Shown here piece after piece: positions 17,929 to 28,498 of a DNA stretch of 55,768 bases; position 1 is the first letter of the stretch, and every line of letters starts with the position of its first letter. The stretch spans positions 1 through 55,768 of the forward strand of contig JALHMN010000006.1 of assembly GCA_022844005.1 (NCBI GenBank), given 5' to 3'. The notes under the pieces were generated by a model, which was not told where the DNA came from, ran no database searches, and saw nothing but the letters and a program-made list of their open reading frames with translations. The stretch is from a bacterium (lineage in GTDB: Bacteria; Pseudomonadota; Alphaproteobacteria; Ferrovibrionales; Ferrovibrionaceae). Position numbers and translations under genes: made by a program.

Positions 17929-18848
17929 CCGAAGCCGAGATCCTGGACCGGGACGGAGTCCGGCTGCGGCTGCGCCGCTGGGCGACGGCGGGGCCGCCCA
18001 GGGCTGTCGTTCAGATCGCGCATGGAATGGGAGAGCATTCCGGCCGCTACGACCGCTTCGCCCGAGCCCTCGTCGCGGCGGGCTTCGCCGTCATCGCCCA
18101 TGACCACCGCGGCCATGGCGAAACGGCGACGCATCCCGAAGAACGTGGCTTCTTCGCCGAACGGGACGGCTGGGTCACCGTGCTGGCCGATCTCGACGCG
18201 GTGCAGGCCGTGGGGCGGTCCTTGTGGCCGGGCGTCCCGGTGTTCCTGTTCGGCCATTCCATGGGGTCGTTCATGGTGCAGGACCTGGTGAGCAGGTCCG
18301 GGATCGATCTCGCCGGTGCCGTCCTCAGCGGTTCCGACGGAAGCCGTCCGCCGCCGGGCGCGCGGTCGCTGGCGGCCTTCGAGCGCTGGCGGCTGGGGCC
18401 GCGGGGGCGGAGCGGGCTCATCCACGCGCTGGCATTCGGCGCCTTCGGCAGGAAGATTCCCGGCCGGCGCACCGAATTCGACTGGCTGTCGCGCGACCCG
18501 GCGGAGGTGGACGCCTATGCCGCCGATCCGCTTTGCGGCTTCGTCGCGACGGTGCAGCTGTGGGTCGATCTGCTGGGCGCGCTCGTGCGCCTTGGCGACG
18601 ATACCCACAGGGCCCGGGTGCCGAAGGGGCTGCCGATCCTGTCCATCGCCGGCACCGCCGACCCGGTGTCGAACGGCGGCAAGGGCATCGGGCCGCTGGT
18701 GGAGGCCTATCGGCGCGCCGGCCTCGCCGACGTGACCGACCGGCGCTACGAGGGCGCCCGGCACGAATTGCTGAACGAGACCAACCGCGAGGAAGTCACG
18801 GCGGATGTCGTCGCGTGGCTGGATGCGAGGCTGCAGCGCCTGCGATAG
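17925..18848 (+). CDS. Alpha/beta hydrolase (monoacylglycerol lipase/S33-like)
   Basis: This 307-aa protein has the lysophospholipase/monoglyceride-lipase pattern: VQIAHGMGEHSGRYDRFARAL (oxyanion region), HDHRGHGET, and the nucleophile elbow GHSMGS near residue 110. The acid is probably Asp in IAGTADPVSNGGKG and the base His in YEGARHELLNE. There is no signal peptide, so it is cytoplasmic. The start overlaps the upstream stop by ATGA, making it the fifth gene of the nitrile hydratase operon. It could hydrolyse an ester or amide linked to nitrile breakdown, but the family resemblance is to lipases. Confidence 0.85.
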   Translation: MTEAEILDRDGVRLRLRRWATAGPPRAVVQIAHGMGEHSGRYDRFARALVAAGFAVIAHDHRGHGETATHPEERGFFAERDGWVTVLADLDAVQAVGRSLWPGVPVFLFGHSMGSFMVQDLVSRSGIDLAGAVLSGSDGSRPPPGARSLAAFERWRLGPRGRSGLIHALAFGAFGRKIPGRRTEFDWLSRDPAEVDAYAADPLCGFVATVQLWVDLLGALVRLGDDTHRARVPKGLPILSIAGTADPVSNGGKGIGPLVEAYRRAGLADVTDRRYEGARHELLNETNREEVTADVVAWLDARLQRLR

Positions 18849-18954
18849 CGTTCGCGGTGCGCTGCCGGGCCCGCCGCGAATACCCGGCGAATATTCCGTT
18901 CGTTCAACCTTTACCCGATACTGACAAGCTACAGGGGGTGCCCGACGTGCGGGC

Positions 18955-21900
18955 ATGGCAGGGAGCGAAGCTTGGCGGAACTTGCGGCCTGGGGCCCATT
19001 CGATGGCTGAGACTCAGCCGGGGTTCGACGAGGGCGACCTCTTCGAGCGGCATCCGCTGCCCATGTGGGTGACGGATGCGCAGTCGGGACGAATGGCCGC
19101 GGTCAATGCGGCAGCCGTCGCGCGCTACGGCTATTCCCGTGAAGAGTTCCTCCAAGGGCGGCCCGGCTTCCTCGTAGAGCCGGGCGCCGGGCCGGTCCGG
19201 CATCGCTGCCGCAGCGGGGAACTGATCGCCGTCGAGATCACCGAAAGGGAGATCCGCTTCGCCGACCGGCCGGCGGTGCTGGTGATGGCGCTGGACATAT
19301 CGGACAGGATCGCCGGGCAGGGCGCGCTCGACCGGGCGGAGCGGCTTCTGCGCATGGCCGGCCGCGTCGCCAAGCTGGGCGGCTGGATCTTCGACCCGCT
19401 TGCGCGCCGGGTCGAGATGTCGGACGAGGTTTGTGCCGTCCACGGGATTCCGCCCGGAAGCACACCCGACCTCGAGGCGGCGATCGCGTTCTATGCCCCC
19501 GAGCATCGCGATACGGTCCGGGCGGCGGTGGAGGAATGCCTGGGTGAAGGCAGAGCCTACGACATCGAGGTGGAACTGCTGAGCGCCCAGGGTAATCGCA
19601 TCTGGGTCAGGGCCATCGGCGAGGCGGTGCGCGACCAAGAGGGCGCGATCACCTGCATCCAAGGCGCGTTCCAGGACATCACGGAGAGAAAGGAGCAGGA
19701 ACACGTCCTGCTGCAGAACCGGCAGCGCATCCGCCAGCTTGCGGACGCGATGCCGCAGATCGTCTGGGTCGCGGACGCGAAGGGCCGGATCGATTTCGCC
19801 AACCGCGCCTATTACGACTATGTGGGTCTTCCCTATGGCGAACCGCCGGGCCCGGGCTGGCTGAGCGGGGTACATCCCGAGGACCTGCCCCGCGGCATGG
19901 ACCTGTGGCGGGAGTCGATGGATACGGGAAATCCCTATTCCGTCGAGCTGCGCCTGCGCGGCGGAGCCGAGGGCGGCTATCGCTGGTTCATGTCCAACGC
20001 GCGGGCGGTTCGCGACGAGACCGGCAGGATCGTGCGGTGGTTCGGCGCCAGCGCCGATATCCATGAGCGCAAGCTGGCCGAGGAGGGCCTGCGCGAAGGC
20101 GAAGCACGGCTGCGCGCGATCTTCGCCAGCGAGCCGGAATGCGTGAAAGTGGTTTCCGCGGACGGACGGCTGCTGGAGATGAATCCCGCGGGCCTCGCCA
20201 TGATGGAGGTGGAGGACGCGAAGCAGGTGATCGGCCTGCCGATCGCGGAGGCCGTGCATCCCGAGGACCGCGCCACCTTCGAGGCACTGCATGCCCGAGC
20301 GATCGCCGGCAGCGCGGGGCATGCGCAATTCCGGATCCGCGGCTTCAAGGGCGGGGAGCTTTGGGTCGAATCGCACGCCACGCCGATGCGCGAGGTGGAC
20401 GGGTCCGTGGCCTCGGTGCTGAGCATCACCCGCGACATTACGGACCGGCGGCAGGTCGAGTTGGCGCAACGCCTGCACGCCTCGGAATCCCGTGTCCTCG
20501 AGCTGATCTCGACTGGTGCGCCGCTTTCGGACGTACTTGACGAGATCGTGGGGGTCGTCGAGGCGGTGCTGCCGGGGGCGATCGGGTCCATCGTCCTTCT
20601 CGATGCCGATGGGCGGCGAATCAGGAACGGCGCGGCGCCACGTCTGCCGGCGGCGTACGTCCAGGCGCTCGACGGATTGCCGATCGGGCCGACGGCGGGC
20701 AGCTGCGGCACGGCAATGCATTTCCGCCGGCAGGTGATCGTCAGCGATATCGAATCCGATCCGCTATGGGACGACTATCGCGCGCTGGCGCGCGGCCACG
20801 GATTGCGCGCTTGCTGGTCGACGCCGATCATCGGCGGGGGCGGCGACGTGCTGGCGAGTTTCGCGCTCTACTACCTCGAGCCGCGCGCACCCACCGGCTC
20901 GGACCAGGACATCATCGATCGTGCCGTCCATCTGGTTCGCGTCGCCCTGGAACGCACCCGCGCAGCCATGGCGTTGCGGGACAGCGAAGAGCGGTTCCGG
21001 CAGCTGGCCGAGAACATCGCCGAGACCTTCTGGATGGTCGATGTGGCGGCGAACCGCTTCCTCTATGTCAGCCCGGCCTATGAGACGATCTGGGGCCGCC
21101 CGGTCGCCGAGCTCTATCTCGATCCGACCTTGTGGATGGAGGCCGTGCACCCCGCCGACCTCCCGAAAGTACGAGCGGCAGTCCTGCGGCGCGAGACCGG
21201 CGGCTACAACGTAGAATACCGGATCACGCGGCCGGACGGGGAAGTGCGCTGGGTGGCCGACCGCGGTTTTCCCATTCGCGACGCCGCCGGAACGGTCTTC
21301 CGCATCGCGGGATCGGCGCGCGACGTGACGCAACGCAAGGGGGCCGAGCAGAGACTGCGCGAAAGCGAGGCGCGCTTTCACGCCGCCGCACAGGCGATCG
21401 CCGACGTCTTGTGGGACTGGGACCTGGCGGCCGATCGGCTGTGGTGGAGCGAGAGCTTCGAGACGGTGTTCGGCTATCCGGCGGAGGAACTGGCGCCCGG
21501 ACCGGAATCCTGGACGTCGCGCATCCATCCCGAAGACCGGGAGCGGGTCGAGACCGGCATCCGCAAGGCGATCGCGGAGAAGCGTGCGCAGTGGAGCGAC
21601 ACCTATCGCTTCATGCACAAGGACGGGCGCATCCGCTACGTGGAGGATCGCGGCCGGCTGATCCTGGACGAGGACGGCCAGGCCGTGCGCCTGGTGGGGG
21701 GCGTGCGCGACGTGTCGGCGGAGCGCGAGGCGGAGGAGCGGGTGACGGACCTGCGCCAGCGCCTGGAGACGCTGATCAGCGAGGCCAAGATCGGCATCCT
21801 GGTGCATCAGGATTTCAAACCGGTGCTGGCGAACGAGGAACTGGCCCGGATGCTGGGCTATGGCAATGCCGCGGAGATCCTCGCGCTGGACGACAGCCGG

Positions 21901-23268
21901 CTGCTCTTCGCCCCGGAGGAGCGTGAGCGGATGGGCGAGTACAACCGGCTGCGCAAGGTCTCGCGCGACGTCGCGCCCGGCTTCTATTCGGTCAAGGGAC
22001 TCCGGCGCGACGGTTCGGTCGTCATCATGGAGAACCGTGCCTTCCCGATCAGCTGGGGCGGCCGCATGTCCGTCTGTGGCATGCTGGTCGATGTGACCGG
22101 CCGGATCGAGTTGGAGGAGCGGCTGCGACAAGCCCAGCGGCTGGAGGCGGTCGGCCAGCTGACCGGCGGCGTCGCGCATGATTTCAACAACCTGCTGACC
22201 GTGATCCTCGGCAATGCCGAACTGCTGGTCGAGAGCCTGCCTGCCGACGATGCGCTCCGTCAGTTGGCCGATACCACGCGAAAGGCGGCCGAGCGGGGCG
22301 CCGATCTCACGAACCGGCTGCTCGCCTTCTCCCGGCGGCAGGCACTGGATCCGAAGCCGACCGATGTCGGCAAGCTGACGGCGGGGATGGACACGCTGCT
22401 GCGGCGAACCCTGGGCGGGCATGTGGAGATCGAACTGGTCCGCGGCGGCGGATTGTGGCGCGCCTTCGTCGACCCGCCGCAACTGGAGAACGCGATCCTC
22501 AACCTGTGTATCAATGCCCGCGACGCGATGCCGGATGGGGGGCGCCTCACCATCGAACTGATCAATGCCCATCTGGACCAGTCCTATGCCGATTGGAACG
22601 AGGAGGTGACGCCGGGTCAATACGTGCTGGTGGCGATTTCCGATACCGGGGAGGGCATGACGCCGGAGGTGATGGCGCGTGCCTTCGAGCCGTTCTTCAC
22701 CACCAAGGAGGTCGGCAAAGGCAGCGGCCTCGGCCTCAGCATGGTGTTCGGCTTCGCCAAGCAGTCGAACGGGCATGTTAAGGTCTATTCCGAGCCGGGG
22801 CTGGGCACGACGGTGCGGCTCTACCTGCCGCGCGCGCGGGGCGAGGAGGCGGATCGCGAGAAAGCCCCCGCGGTGTCGATCGACGGCGGGGCTGAGAGGA
22901 TCCTGCTGGTCGAGGACGACGACCTGGTACGCGAGCACGTGACGGAACAGCTGCGTTCGCTGGGCTATCGCGTCGTGTCGGTGAGCAACGGACCGGCCGC
23001 GCTGGAGATCCTGCGCGCGGCGGACGACTTCGACCTTCTGTTCACCGATGTCGTGATGCCCGGCGGCATGAGCGGGCGCCAGCTGGCCGACGCGGTGCGG
23101 CCGCTCAGGCCCGATCTTCCGGTGCTGTTCACCTCCGGCTACACCGAAAACGCGGTGGTGCATCACGGTCGGCTGGACGCGGGGGTGAACCTGCTGAACA
23201 AGCCGTACCGCCGGCAGGACCTAGCGCGAAGGGTGCGGCAGGTGCTGGGCAAACCCGATCCGGGCTAG
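18955..23268 (+). CDS. Multi-PAS hybrid sensor histidine kinase/response regulator
   Basis: The 1437-aa protein has about seven PAS units and one GAF domain before a kinase core, with no obvious membrane segment. Approximate order: PAS (20-120), PAS (130-245), PAS (250-370), PAS (375-495), GAF (505-665), PAS (672-790), PAS (795-920), PAS (930-1046), HisKA with His1075 in GGVAHDFNN, HATPase with [16 protein letters not shown] (1165-1285), receiver with Asp1365 (1316-1437). Each PAS ends in a D-[IV]-[TS]-x-R or similar linker. Start ATG 18955 or ATG 19003 (MAETQPG) are both possible; neither has a strong ribosome site. The kinase core and receiver closely resemble those at the end of the 1511-aa kinase. 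Confidence 0.88.
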   Translation: MAGSEAWRNLRPGAHSMAETQPGFDEGDLFERHPLPMWVTDAQSGRMAAVNAAAVARYGYSREEFLQGRPGFLVEPGAGPVRHRCRSGELIAVEITEREIRFADRPAVLVMALDISDRIAGQGALDRAERLLRMAGRVAKLGGWIFDPLARRVEMSDEVCAVHGIPPGSTPDLEAAIAFYAPEHRDTVRAAVEECLGEGRAYDIEVELLSAQGNRIWVRAIGEAVRDQEGAITCIQGAFQDITERKEQEHVLLQNRQRIRQLADAMPQIVWVADAKGRIDFANRAYYDYVGLPYGEPPGPGWLSGVHPEDLPRGMDLWRESMDTGNPYSVELRLRGGAEGGYRWFMSNARAVRDETGRIVRWFGASADIHERKLAEEGLREGEARLRAIFASEPECVKVVSADGRLLEMNPAGLAMMEVEDAKQVIGLPIAEAVHPEDRATFEALHARAIAGSAGHAQFRIRGFKGGELWVESHATPMREVDGSVASVLSITRDITDRRQVELAQRLHASESRVLELISTGAPLSDVLDEIVGVVEAVLPGAIGSIVLLDADGRRIRNGAAPRLPAAYVQALDGLPIGPTAGSCGTAMHFRRQVIVSDIESDPLWDDYRALARGHGLRACWSTPIIGGGGDVLASFALYYLEPRAPTGSDQDIIDRAVHLVRVALERTRAAMALRDSEERFRQLAENIAETFWMVDVAANRFLYVSPAYETIWGRPVAELYLDPTLWMEAVHPADLPKVRAAVLRRETGGYNVEYRITRPDGEVRWVADRGFPIRDAAGTVFRIAGSARDVTQRKGAEQRLRESEARFHAAAQAIADVLWDWDLAADRLWWSESFETVFGYPAEELAPGPESWTSRIHPEDRERVETGIRKAIAEKRAQWSDTYRFMHKDGRIRYVEDRGRLILDEDGQAVRLVGGVRDVSAEREAEERVTDLRQRLETLISEAKIGILVHQDFKPVLANEELARMLGYGNAAEILALDDSRLLFAPEERERMGEYNRLRKVSRDVAPGFYSVKGLRRDGSVVIMENRAFPISWGGRMSVCGMLVDVTGRIELEERLRQAQRLEAVGQLTGGVAHDFNNLLTVILGNAELLVESLPADDALRQLADTTRKAAERGADLTNRLLAFSRRQALDPKPTDVGKLTAGMDTLLRRTLGGHVEIELVRGGGLWRAFVDPPQLENAILNLCINARDAMPDGGRLTIELINAHLDQSYADWNEEVTPGQYVLVAISDTGEGMTPEVMARAFEPFFTTKEVGKGSGLGLSMVFGFAKQSNGHVKVYSEPGLGTTVRLYLPRARGEEADREKAPAVSIDGGAERILLVEDDDLVREHVTEQLRSLGYRVVSVSNGPAALEILRAADDFDLLFTDVVMPGGMSGRQLADAVRPLRPDLPVLFTSGYTENAVVHHGRLDAGVNLLNKPYRRQDLARRVRQVLGKPDPG

Positions 23269-23376
23269 CGCATTCGCCCCCGCCGCGGCTCCTGGTCGAA
23301 GACGGCGCGGGACGCTTGACGGAACCGGATGGCCGCCCGCGGCTTCCGGGCATGAGGACGGTTTGGAGGGCGGAGC

Positions 23377-24084
23377 ATGACCTACGACCTGTGGTACTGG
23401 GATGGAATTCCGGGACGTGGCGAGTTTGTCCGTCTCGCCCTCGAAGCCGGCGGCATCCCCTATCGCGAGTGTGCGCGCGAAGCGGGACAGGCGAGTGGCC
23501 TGGCCACCGACTGGCAGAAGGCGCGCGACGATCCCCCCTTCGCGCCGCCCTATCTGGTCGCCGACGGCATGACGATCGCGCAGACCGCCAACATCCTCCA
23601 CTTCCTGGGCGAGCGGCACGGCCTGGCGCCGGCGGACATGGCCGGCAGGATCTGGGTCAATCAGCTTCAGCTGACCATCGCCGATGCCGTGGCCGAAGCG
23701 CACGACGTCCATCATCCGATCGCCGCCGGCCTCTATTACGAGGACCAGAAACCAGAGGCCGCCCGCCGCGCCCTGTCGTTCCGCGACGAGCGGATGCCGC
23801 GTTTCCTCGGATATTTCGAAGGCATCCTGGAGCGCCGGGGCAAATGGCTTGCCGGCGGGAAGCGTTGGACCTACGCCGATCTTTCCGCCTTCCAACTGCT
23901 CGAGGGGCTGGATTTCGCCTTTCCCAGGCGCATGCGGACGCTGCGGCCGACGATCCCGCGGCTGCGCCGGCTGCAGGCGGCCGTGCGCAAGCTGGATGCG
24001 CTGAAGGGCTACCTGGCGAGCGAGCGGCGGCTTGCCTTCGGCGACGGCATTTTCCGCCACTACCCCGAGCTCGATGGGCCGTGA
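23377..24084 (+). CDS. Glutathione S-transferase family protein
   Basis: The 235-aa protein has an N-terminal thioredoxin-fold GST domain (YDLWYWDGIPGRGEFVRLALEAGGIPY, then PPYLVADGMTIAQTANILHFLGERHGL with the Gln-Thr pair that holds glutathione) and an all-helical C-terminal domain with the ADLSAFQLLEGLDFAF segment. It is cytoplasmic and of normal length. Substrates cannot be told from sequence. GGAGGGCGGAG lies just upstream of the ATG. It ends 8 bp from the convergent vapC-like gene. Confidence 0.9.
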   Translation: MTYDLWYWDGIPGRGEFVRLALEAGGIPYRECAREAGQASGLATDWQKARDDPPFAPPYLVADGMTIAQTANILHFLGERHGLAPADMAGRIWVNQLQLTIADAVAEAHDVHHPIAAGLYYEDQKPEAARRALSFRDERMPRFLGYFEGILERRGKWLAGGKRWTYADLSAFQLLEGLDFAFPRRMRTLRPTIPRLRRLQAAVRKLDALKGYLASERRLAFGDGIFRHYPELDGP

Positions 24085-24091
24085 GGCATGG

Positions 24092-24541
24092 TCAGGCGGG
24101 CAATCTCCGCACCGTGTGCTTCCATGGATCGAGGGTGGCGACGCCGGCCACGGCAAAGTCGCCGGTGTTCCGCGTGACGACGCAGAGCCCATGGACGGCG
24201 GCGGTAGCGGCGATGAAGAGGTCCGGCTGGGAGAAGGTGTGATTCCGGGCCTTGCCGCGCGCGACCATTCTGCGCCAGGTCAAAATGACCGTTTCGTCGA
24301 CTTCCAGGATGCGGCCGGCGAACCAAGGCCGCAGCCGGGCGTCGAGCCAGGCTTCGAGTTCGACGCGGAACGGATCGTCCGCGGGGACGCGTTCGATACC
24401 GAACCGAATCTCCGCGAGGGTGATCCGACTGAGATACAGCGCTTCCGGCGACTGCGCGTTCGACCACGTCCGAACGTGAGGATCGCAGTGCGGCTTGCGC
24501 AGCTCGGAGATCACGTTCGTATCGAGGAGCCAGCCGCTCAC
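24092..24541 (-). CDS. vapC: VapC-type PIN-domain toxin
   Basis: PIN-domain toxins are Mg-dependent RNases that cut tRNA or rRNA when freed from their antitoxin. The 149-aa protein shows the acidic set: Asp in LLDTNVISELR (near residue 7), Glu in ITLAEIRFG, Asp in SQPDLFIAATA and Asp in VTRNTGDFA. The start is GTG 24541, overlapping the antitoxin stop by GTGA, the normal toxin-after-antitoxin layout. It is convergent with the GST gene. Confidence 0.92.
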   Translation of the reverse strand: MSGWLLDTNVISELRKPHCDPHVRTWSNAQSPEALYLSRITLAEIRFGIERVPADDPFRVELEAWLDARLRPWFAGRILEVDETVILTWRRMVARGKARNHTFSQPDLFIAATAAVHGLCVVTRNTGDFAVAGVATLDPWKHTVRRLPA

Positions 24542-24840
24542 AAAGTGAAATCGCGGATGGGTGAGCGGACGCCTTCCTCGCCGAACTCGAGGTCGCGCAA
24601 CGGAGACTGAGAGAGCAGCGCGTGCAACGTCGGGCGATCGTCCAGGGCGGAAAGCCGCGAATATTCCGCCGCCGACAGCACTACGACCGCTTCCTTGCCA
24701 TGCACCGTGACATGCTGTGGTCCATCGCTTTGCGCGGCACGAACGACCTCGCTGAACTGCGCCTTGGCGTCCTGAAGTTTCCAGCGCCCACCGGACGAAG
24801 CATAGGAAGATTCGGATTCCGACAGTGAGCGGCGAGGCAT
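24538..24840 (-). CDS. Phd/YefM-type antitoxin
   Basis: The 100-aa protein binds and blocks the PIN toxin encoded just downstream and normally represses its own promoter. The body has the Phd fold: WKLQDAKAQFSEVVRAAQSDGPQHVTVHGKEAVVVLSAAEYSRL (quoted here only as its landmarks WKLQDAK, AQFSEVV, VTVHGKE and VVLSAAEY). The C-terminal tail with LRDLEFGEEGVRSPIRDF is the likely toxin-binding part. ATG 24840 (MPRRSLSESES) is preferred over one at 24864. The N-terminus has about 20 extra Ser-rich residues compared with typical Phd proteins. A large inverted repeat lies 29 bp upstream. Confidence 0.88.
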   Translation of the reverse strand: MPRRSLSESESSYASSGGRWKLQDAKAQFSEVVRAAQSDGPQHVTVHGKEAVVVLSAAEYSRLSALDDRPTLHALLSQSPLRDLEFGEEGVRSPIRDFTL

Positions 24841-24868
24841 CGGCAATCTCCAGAAGGCCCCCAAAACT

Positions 24869-24909
24869 ACAAATTCTGATCAGAAGAGTCCATTCTGATC
24901 AGAATTTGT
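24869..24909. promoter_or_regulatory. Perfect 17-bp inverted repeat, probable operator of the toxin-antitoxin operon
   Basis: ACAAATTCTGATCAGAA (24869-24885) and its exact reverse complement (24893-24909) flank the 7-bp spacer GAGTCCA. Each arm contains the 12-bp palindrome TTCTGATCAGAA, so two identical self-symmetric sites sit 19 bp apart. It lies between the pheT stop (24923) and the antitoxin start, in markedly AT-richer DNA. It fits a double operator for antitoxin autoregulation; as RNA it could also form a hairpin ending pheT transcription. Confidence 0.7.
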
Positions 24910-24922
24910 CCGGCGCTGCCGC

Positions 24923-27331
24923 TCAACCCCTGAGCGTCGCGCCGGTCGCCTTGGCGACGCCGGCGATCACCTTCTTGGCGACCGCCTCGATCTCCACCTC
25001 GGTCAGCGTGCGGTCCTTGGGTTCCAGGCGCATCGACACGGCGACCGATTTCTTGCCCTCCGGCACGCCGGCGCCTTCGTAGAGATCGAAGACGGCGGCA
25101 TCGGCGATCAGGGCGCGATCGGCGGAACGGATCGCGCGCACCACGTCGGCCGCGGGGGTGGCGCGGTCGACGACGAAGGCGAAATCGCGTTCCACCGCCG
25201 GGAAGTCGGAGGCGGCGAGCGGCGGCTTCGCCTTGCCGGCCTTCTGCCGGGGCAGGGGCAGGGCGTCCAGATAGACCTCGAAACCGACGAGCGGCCCCTT
25301 CACGTCGAGCGCCGCCAGCACGGCCGGGTGGATCTCGCCGAAGCGGGCGAGCAGCACCTTCGGCCCCATCTTCACCGAACCGGAGCGGCCGGGATGATAC
25401 CAGGCGGGCGCCTCGGCCACGGCCTGCAGCGTGTCCACGGCGATGCCGAGCTGGGCGAGCAGTCCGAGCGCATCGGCCTTGGCGTCGAAGACGTCGACCG
25501 GCCGCGGGCGGTCGTTCCAATGCCGCGGGCCGCTGTTGCCCTGGCGGATGCCGCTCGCCGCCATGCGCTGGCCGGCGGGCGTGTCGTCGCCGTATTCGGG
25601 GCCGACCTCGAACAGCGCGATCTGTTCGGCGCCGCGGTCGAGATTGCGCCCCGCCGCGGCGATCAGTGCCGGCAGGATGGAGGGGCGCATGGCGTCGAGG
25701 TCGGCCGAGATCGGGTTGGCCAGCAGCAGGTCGGGCCCACCGCCGCCGAAGGCCTCGGCATGGGCGCGGGCGACGAAGGAATAGGTCACCGCCTCGACCA
25801 GGCCCCTGGCCGCGAGGGCGCGCCGGGCGATGCGCACGCGGCGCTGGCCGAGCGTCACCGCCGGCTGGGCGACGACGGGACGGCGGGGCAGGGGCACGGC
25901 GGGGATGGCGTCGTAGCTCGCCACCCGCAGCACTTCCTCCACCAGGTCGGCCTCGCCCTCCACGTCCGGGCGCCAGGACGGCGGCACCACATCGAGGCCG
26001 CCGTCGCGATGCGTGGCGTGGAAGCCCAGCTTCTCGAGCGTCTTGTGCTGTTCGATCAGCGGCAGATCGAGGCCGCCCAGATCGGCGACGCGGGTGGGGC
26101 GGAGATAGAAGCTCCGCCGCCAGTCCGGCACCGCGCCCGCGACGACGGTGTGGCTCGGCTCGCCGCCGCAGAGGTTCAGGATCAGGCGGGTGGCGATTTC
26201 CATGCCCGGCGCGCAGAACTCCGGGTCGACGCCGCGTTCGAAGCGATAGCGGGCATCCGAATTCACGTTCAGCCGGCGTCCGGTGCGCGCGGTGCGGACC
26301 GGATCGAAGAGGGCCGCCTCGATGAAGACGTCGACCGTGTCCGGCGTGCAGCCGGAATGCTCGCCGCCCATGACGCCGCCCAGGCTCTCCGGGCCGGCAT
26401 CGTCGGCGATGACGCAGATCTCCTCGTCGACGGCGTAGGTCTTGCCGTCGAGCGCCAGCAGGCTCTCGCCTTTGCTGCCGAAGCGGGCGCGGATATCGCC
26501 CTTCACCTTGGCGGCATCGAAGACGTGCAGCGGGCGGCCGAGGTCGTAGGTGACGAGGTTGGTGATGTCGACCAGGACCGAGATGGGCCGCAGGCCGATG
26601 GCGCGAAGCTTCTTCTGCAGCCAGTCGGGACTCGGGCCGTTCTTCACACCCCGGATTGTGCGGCCGATGAAGAGCGGGCAGGGGGCGGTGTCGCCGCCGG
26701 GGAAGTCGAGATGCACCCGGATCGGGCTGTCGAAGCTGCCCGGCACGGCGGTGGTGTCGAGCGGCTTCAGCGTGCCGAGGCCCTTCGCCGCCAGGTCGCG
26801 GGCGATGCCGCGGACGCCCAGGCAATCGGGACGATTGGGGGTGAGCTTGATCTCGATCACCGGATCGTCGAGGCCCATCACGGCGGCAAAGGGCTGGCCC
26901 ACGGGGGCATCGGCGGGAAGGTCGATGATGCCCTCATGCTCGTCCGACAGGCCCATCTCGCGCGACGAGCAGAGCATGCCGTTGGAATCGACGCCGCGGA
27001 TGGCGGAGGACTTCAACTCGATGCCGGTGCCGGGGATGCGAAGACCCGAGCGGGCGAAGACGCCCTTCATGCCGGCGCGGGCGTTGGGCGCCCCGCAGAC
27101 CACCTGCACCGGATCGCCGGCGCCGATATCGACGTGGCAGACGCGCAGGCGATCGGCGTTCGGATGCTGCTCGGCCTTCACCACATGGCCGACGACGAAG
27201 TCGGAGAGTGCCGCGGCCGGGTCGGTGATGCCTTCCACTTCCAGGCCGAGGCCGGTCAGCGCATCGGCGATGGCGGCGAGCGGCGCCGTGGTCTCGATAT
27301 GCTCCTTGAGCCAGGAGAGAGTGAATTTCAT
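24923..27331 (-). CDS. pheT: Phenylalanyl-tRNA synthetase beta subunit
   Basis: The 802-aa subunit forms the alpha2-beta2 enzyme with PheS and holds the editing site and tRNA-binding domains. It starts [18 protein letters not shown], followed by the EMAP-type tRNA-binding domain (residues 40-150, [19 protein letters not shown]), the B3/B4 editing region, B5, and a C-terminal FDX-ACB anticodon domain (about 705-802). ATG 27331 overlaps the pheS stop by ATGA, giving coupled synthesis. Downstream lies the inverted repeat that drives the toxin-antitoxin pair. Confidence 0.97.
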   Translation of the reverse strand: MKFTLSWLKEHIETTAPLAAIADALTGLGLEVEGITDPAAALSDFVVGHVVKAEQHPNADRLRVCHVDIGAGDPVQVVCGAPNARAGMKGVFARSGLRIPGTGIELKSSAIRGVDSNGMLCSSREMGLSDEHEGIIDLPADAPVGQPFAAVMGLDDPVIEIKLTPNRPDCLGVRGIARDLAAKGLGTLKPLDTTAVPGSFDSPIRVHLDFPGGDTAPCPLFIGRTIRGVKNGPSPDWLQKKLRAIGLRPISVLVDITNLVTYDLGRPLHVFDAAKVKGDIRARFGSKGESLLALDGKTYAVDEEICVIADDAGPESLGGVMGGEHSGCTPDTVDVFIEAALFDPVRTARTGRRLNVNSDARYRFERGVDPEFCAPGMEIATRLILNLCGGEPSHTVVAGAVPDWRRSFYLRPTRVADLGGLDLPLIEQHKTLEKLGFHATHRDGGLDVVPPSWRPDVEGEADLVEEVLRVASYDAIPAVPLPRRPVVAQPAVTLGQRRVRIARRALAARGLVEAVTYSFVARAHAEAFGGGGPDLLLANPISADLDAMRPSILPALIAAAGRNLDRGAEQIALFEVGPEYGDDTPAGQRMAASGIRQGNSGPRHWNDRPRPVDVFDAKADALGLLAQLGIAVDTLQAVAEAPAWYHPGRSGSVKMGPKVLLARFGEIHPAVLAALDVKGPLVGFEVYLDALPLPRQKAGKAKPPLAASDFPAVERDFAFVVDRATPAADVVRAIRSADRALIADAAVFDLYEGAGVPEGKKSVAVSMRLEPKDRTLTEVEIEAVAKKVIAGVAKATGATLRG

Positions 27332-28404
27332 CGGCTGAGTCCCCCGCCGAGCGTGGGCAGGTCGAGCGCCGCGAAGCCGTAGTGGCGCAGCCAGCGCAGG
27401 TCGGCGTCGAAGAAGGCGCGAAGATCGGGGATGCCGTATTTCAGCATGGCGATGCGGTCGATGCCCATACCCCAGGCGAAGCCCTGCCACTGGTCGGGAT
27501 CGATGCCGACGGCCTGCAGCACCTTGGGGTGCACCATGCCGCAGCCCAGGATCTCGAGCCAGTCCTCGCCCTCGCCGATCCTGATTTGCCCGCCGGAGCG
27601 GTCGCAGCGGATATCGACCTCGGCGGAGGGTTCGGTGAAGGGGAAGTAGGACGGGCGAAAGCGCATGGTGACGCGCTCGACCTCGAAGAAGGCGCGGCAG
27701 AATTCCTCCAGCGTGCCTTTCAGATGGCCCATGTGGATGTCGCGGTCGATCACCAAGCCTTCGATCTGGTGGAACATCGGAGTATGGGTCGCGTCCGAGT
27801 CCATGCGGTAGGTGCGGCCCGGCACGACGATGCGGTGCGGCGGCGGGCCGGCCTGCATGGTGCGGATCTGCACAGGCGAGGTGTGGGTGCGGAGCACGGG
27901 GCGCGAACCGTCCGGCTTCTCGGCCAGGTAGAAGGTGTCGTGCATCTGCCGCGCCGGGTGATCGGGCGGGATGTTCAAGGCCGTGAAGTTGTGGAAATCG
28001 TCCTCGATATCCGGCCCCTCGGCGATGTTGAAGCCCATGGCGGCGAAGATCTCGGTGATCTCGTCGACCACCTGGCTGACCGGATGGATGCGGCCGGCCT
28101 GCTCCGGGCGAGCCGGCAGCGTGACGTCGACGCGTTCGGAAGCGAGGCGGGCGTCGAGGGCGGCGCGCGAGAGGCCGTCCTTGCGGGCGTTCAGTGCATC
28201 GGTTATCCGGTCCTTCGCTTGGTTCAGGCCGGCGGCGAAGGCCTTGCGGGCTTCCGGCTCCATGCCGCCCAGGGTCTTCATCAGCTCGGTGATGCGCCCC
28301 TTGCGGCCCAGCGCCGCGACCCGTTCAGCCTCGAGCGTCTCCAGGCTGCCCGCGGCGGCGATGCGGCCGAGCAGTTCGCTCTCCAGCTCCGTCACGTCCT
28401 GCAT
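27328..28404 (-). CDS. pheS: Phenylalanyl-tRNA synthetase alpha subunit
   Basis: The 358-aa catalytic subunit has an N-terminal coiled coil (about 1-90) that grips the tRNA and a class II core. Motif 2 is seen as [25 protein letters not shown], and motif 3 near the end as [18 protein letters not shown]. Before it lies a strong hairpin that separates it from rplT. The ribosome site TGAGGAACGAAG precedes the ATG. The gene pair pheS-pheT is complete and of normal length. Confidence 0.97.
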   Translation of the reverse strand: MQDVTELESELLGRIAAAGSLETLEAERVAALGRKGRITELMKTLGGMEPEARKAFAAGLNQAKDRITDALNARKDGLSRAALDARLASERVDVTLPARPEQAGRIHPVSQVVDEITEIFAAMGFNIAEGPDIEDDFHNFTALNIPPDHPARQMHDTFYLAEKPDGSRPVLRTHTSPVQIRTMQAGPPPHRIVVPGRTYRMDSDATHTPMFHQIEGLVIDRDIHMGHLKGTLEEFCRAFFEVERVTMRFRPSYFPFTEPSAEVDIRCDRSGGQIRIGEGEDWLEILGCGMVHPKVLQAVGIDPDQWQGFAWGMGIDRIAMLKYGIPDLRAFFDADLRWLRHYGFAALDLPTLGGGLSR

Positions 28405-28428
28405 CTTCGTTCCTCAAACGACATAGAA

Positions 28429-28456
28429 AGGGGGCCGGTTCTGCAACCGGCCCCCT
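28429..28456 (-). terminator. Strong hairpin between rplT and pheS (terminator or attenuator)
   Basis: On the minus strand AGGGGGCCGGTT pairs perfectly with AACCGGCCCCCT (12 bp) around a GCAG loop, followed by TTTCTATGT. It lies 24 bp before the pheS ATG and 42 bp after the rplT stop. It probably ends most ribosomal-protein transcripts and sets pheST expression by read-through or attenuation. No phenylalanine-rich leader peptide is visible in the short space. Confidence 0.65.
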
Positions 28457-28498
28457 GGTTCTCGAGCTTCGGGTTCGCGAGAGCCGCCGGGCCGGCGG

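Noticed and set aside
24867..26825. A 652-codon frame overlapping pheT on the same strand
   Set aside because: Its Arg/Pro-rich translation is a frame-shifted reading of pheT, which has full family motifs throughout.
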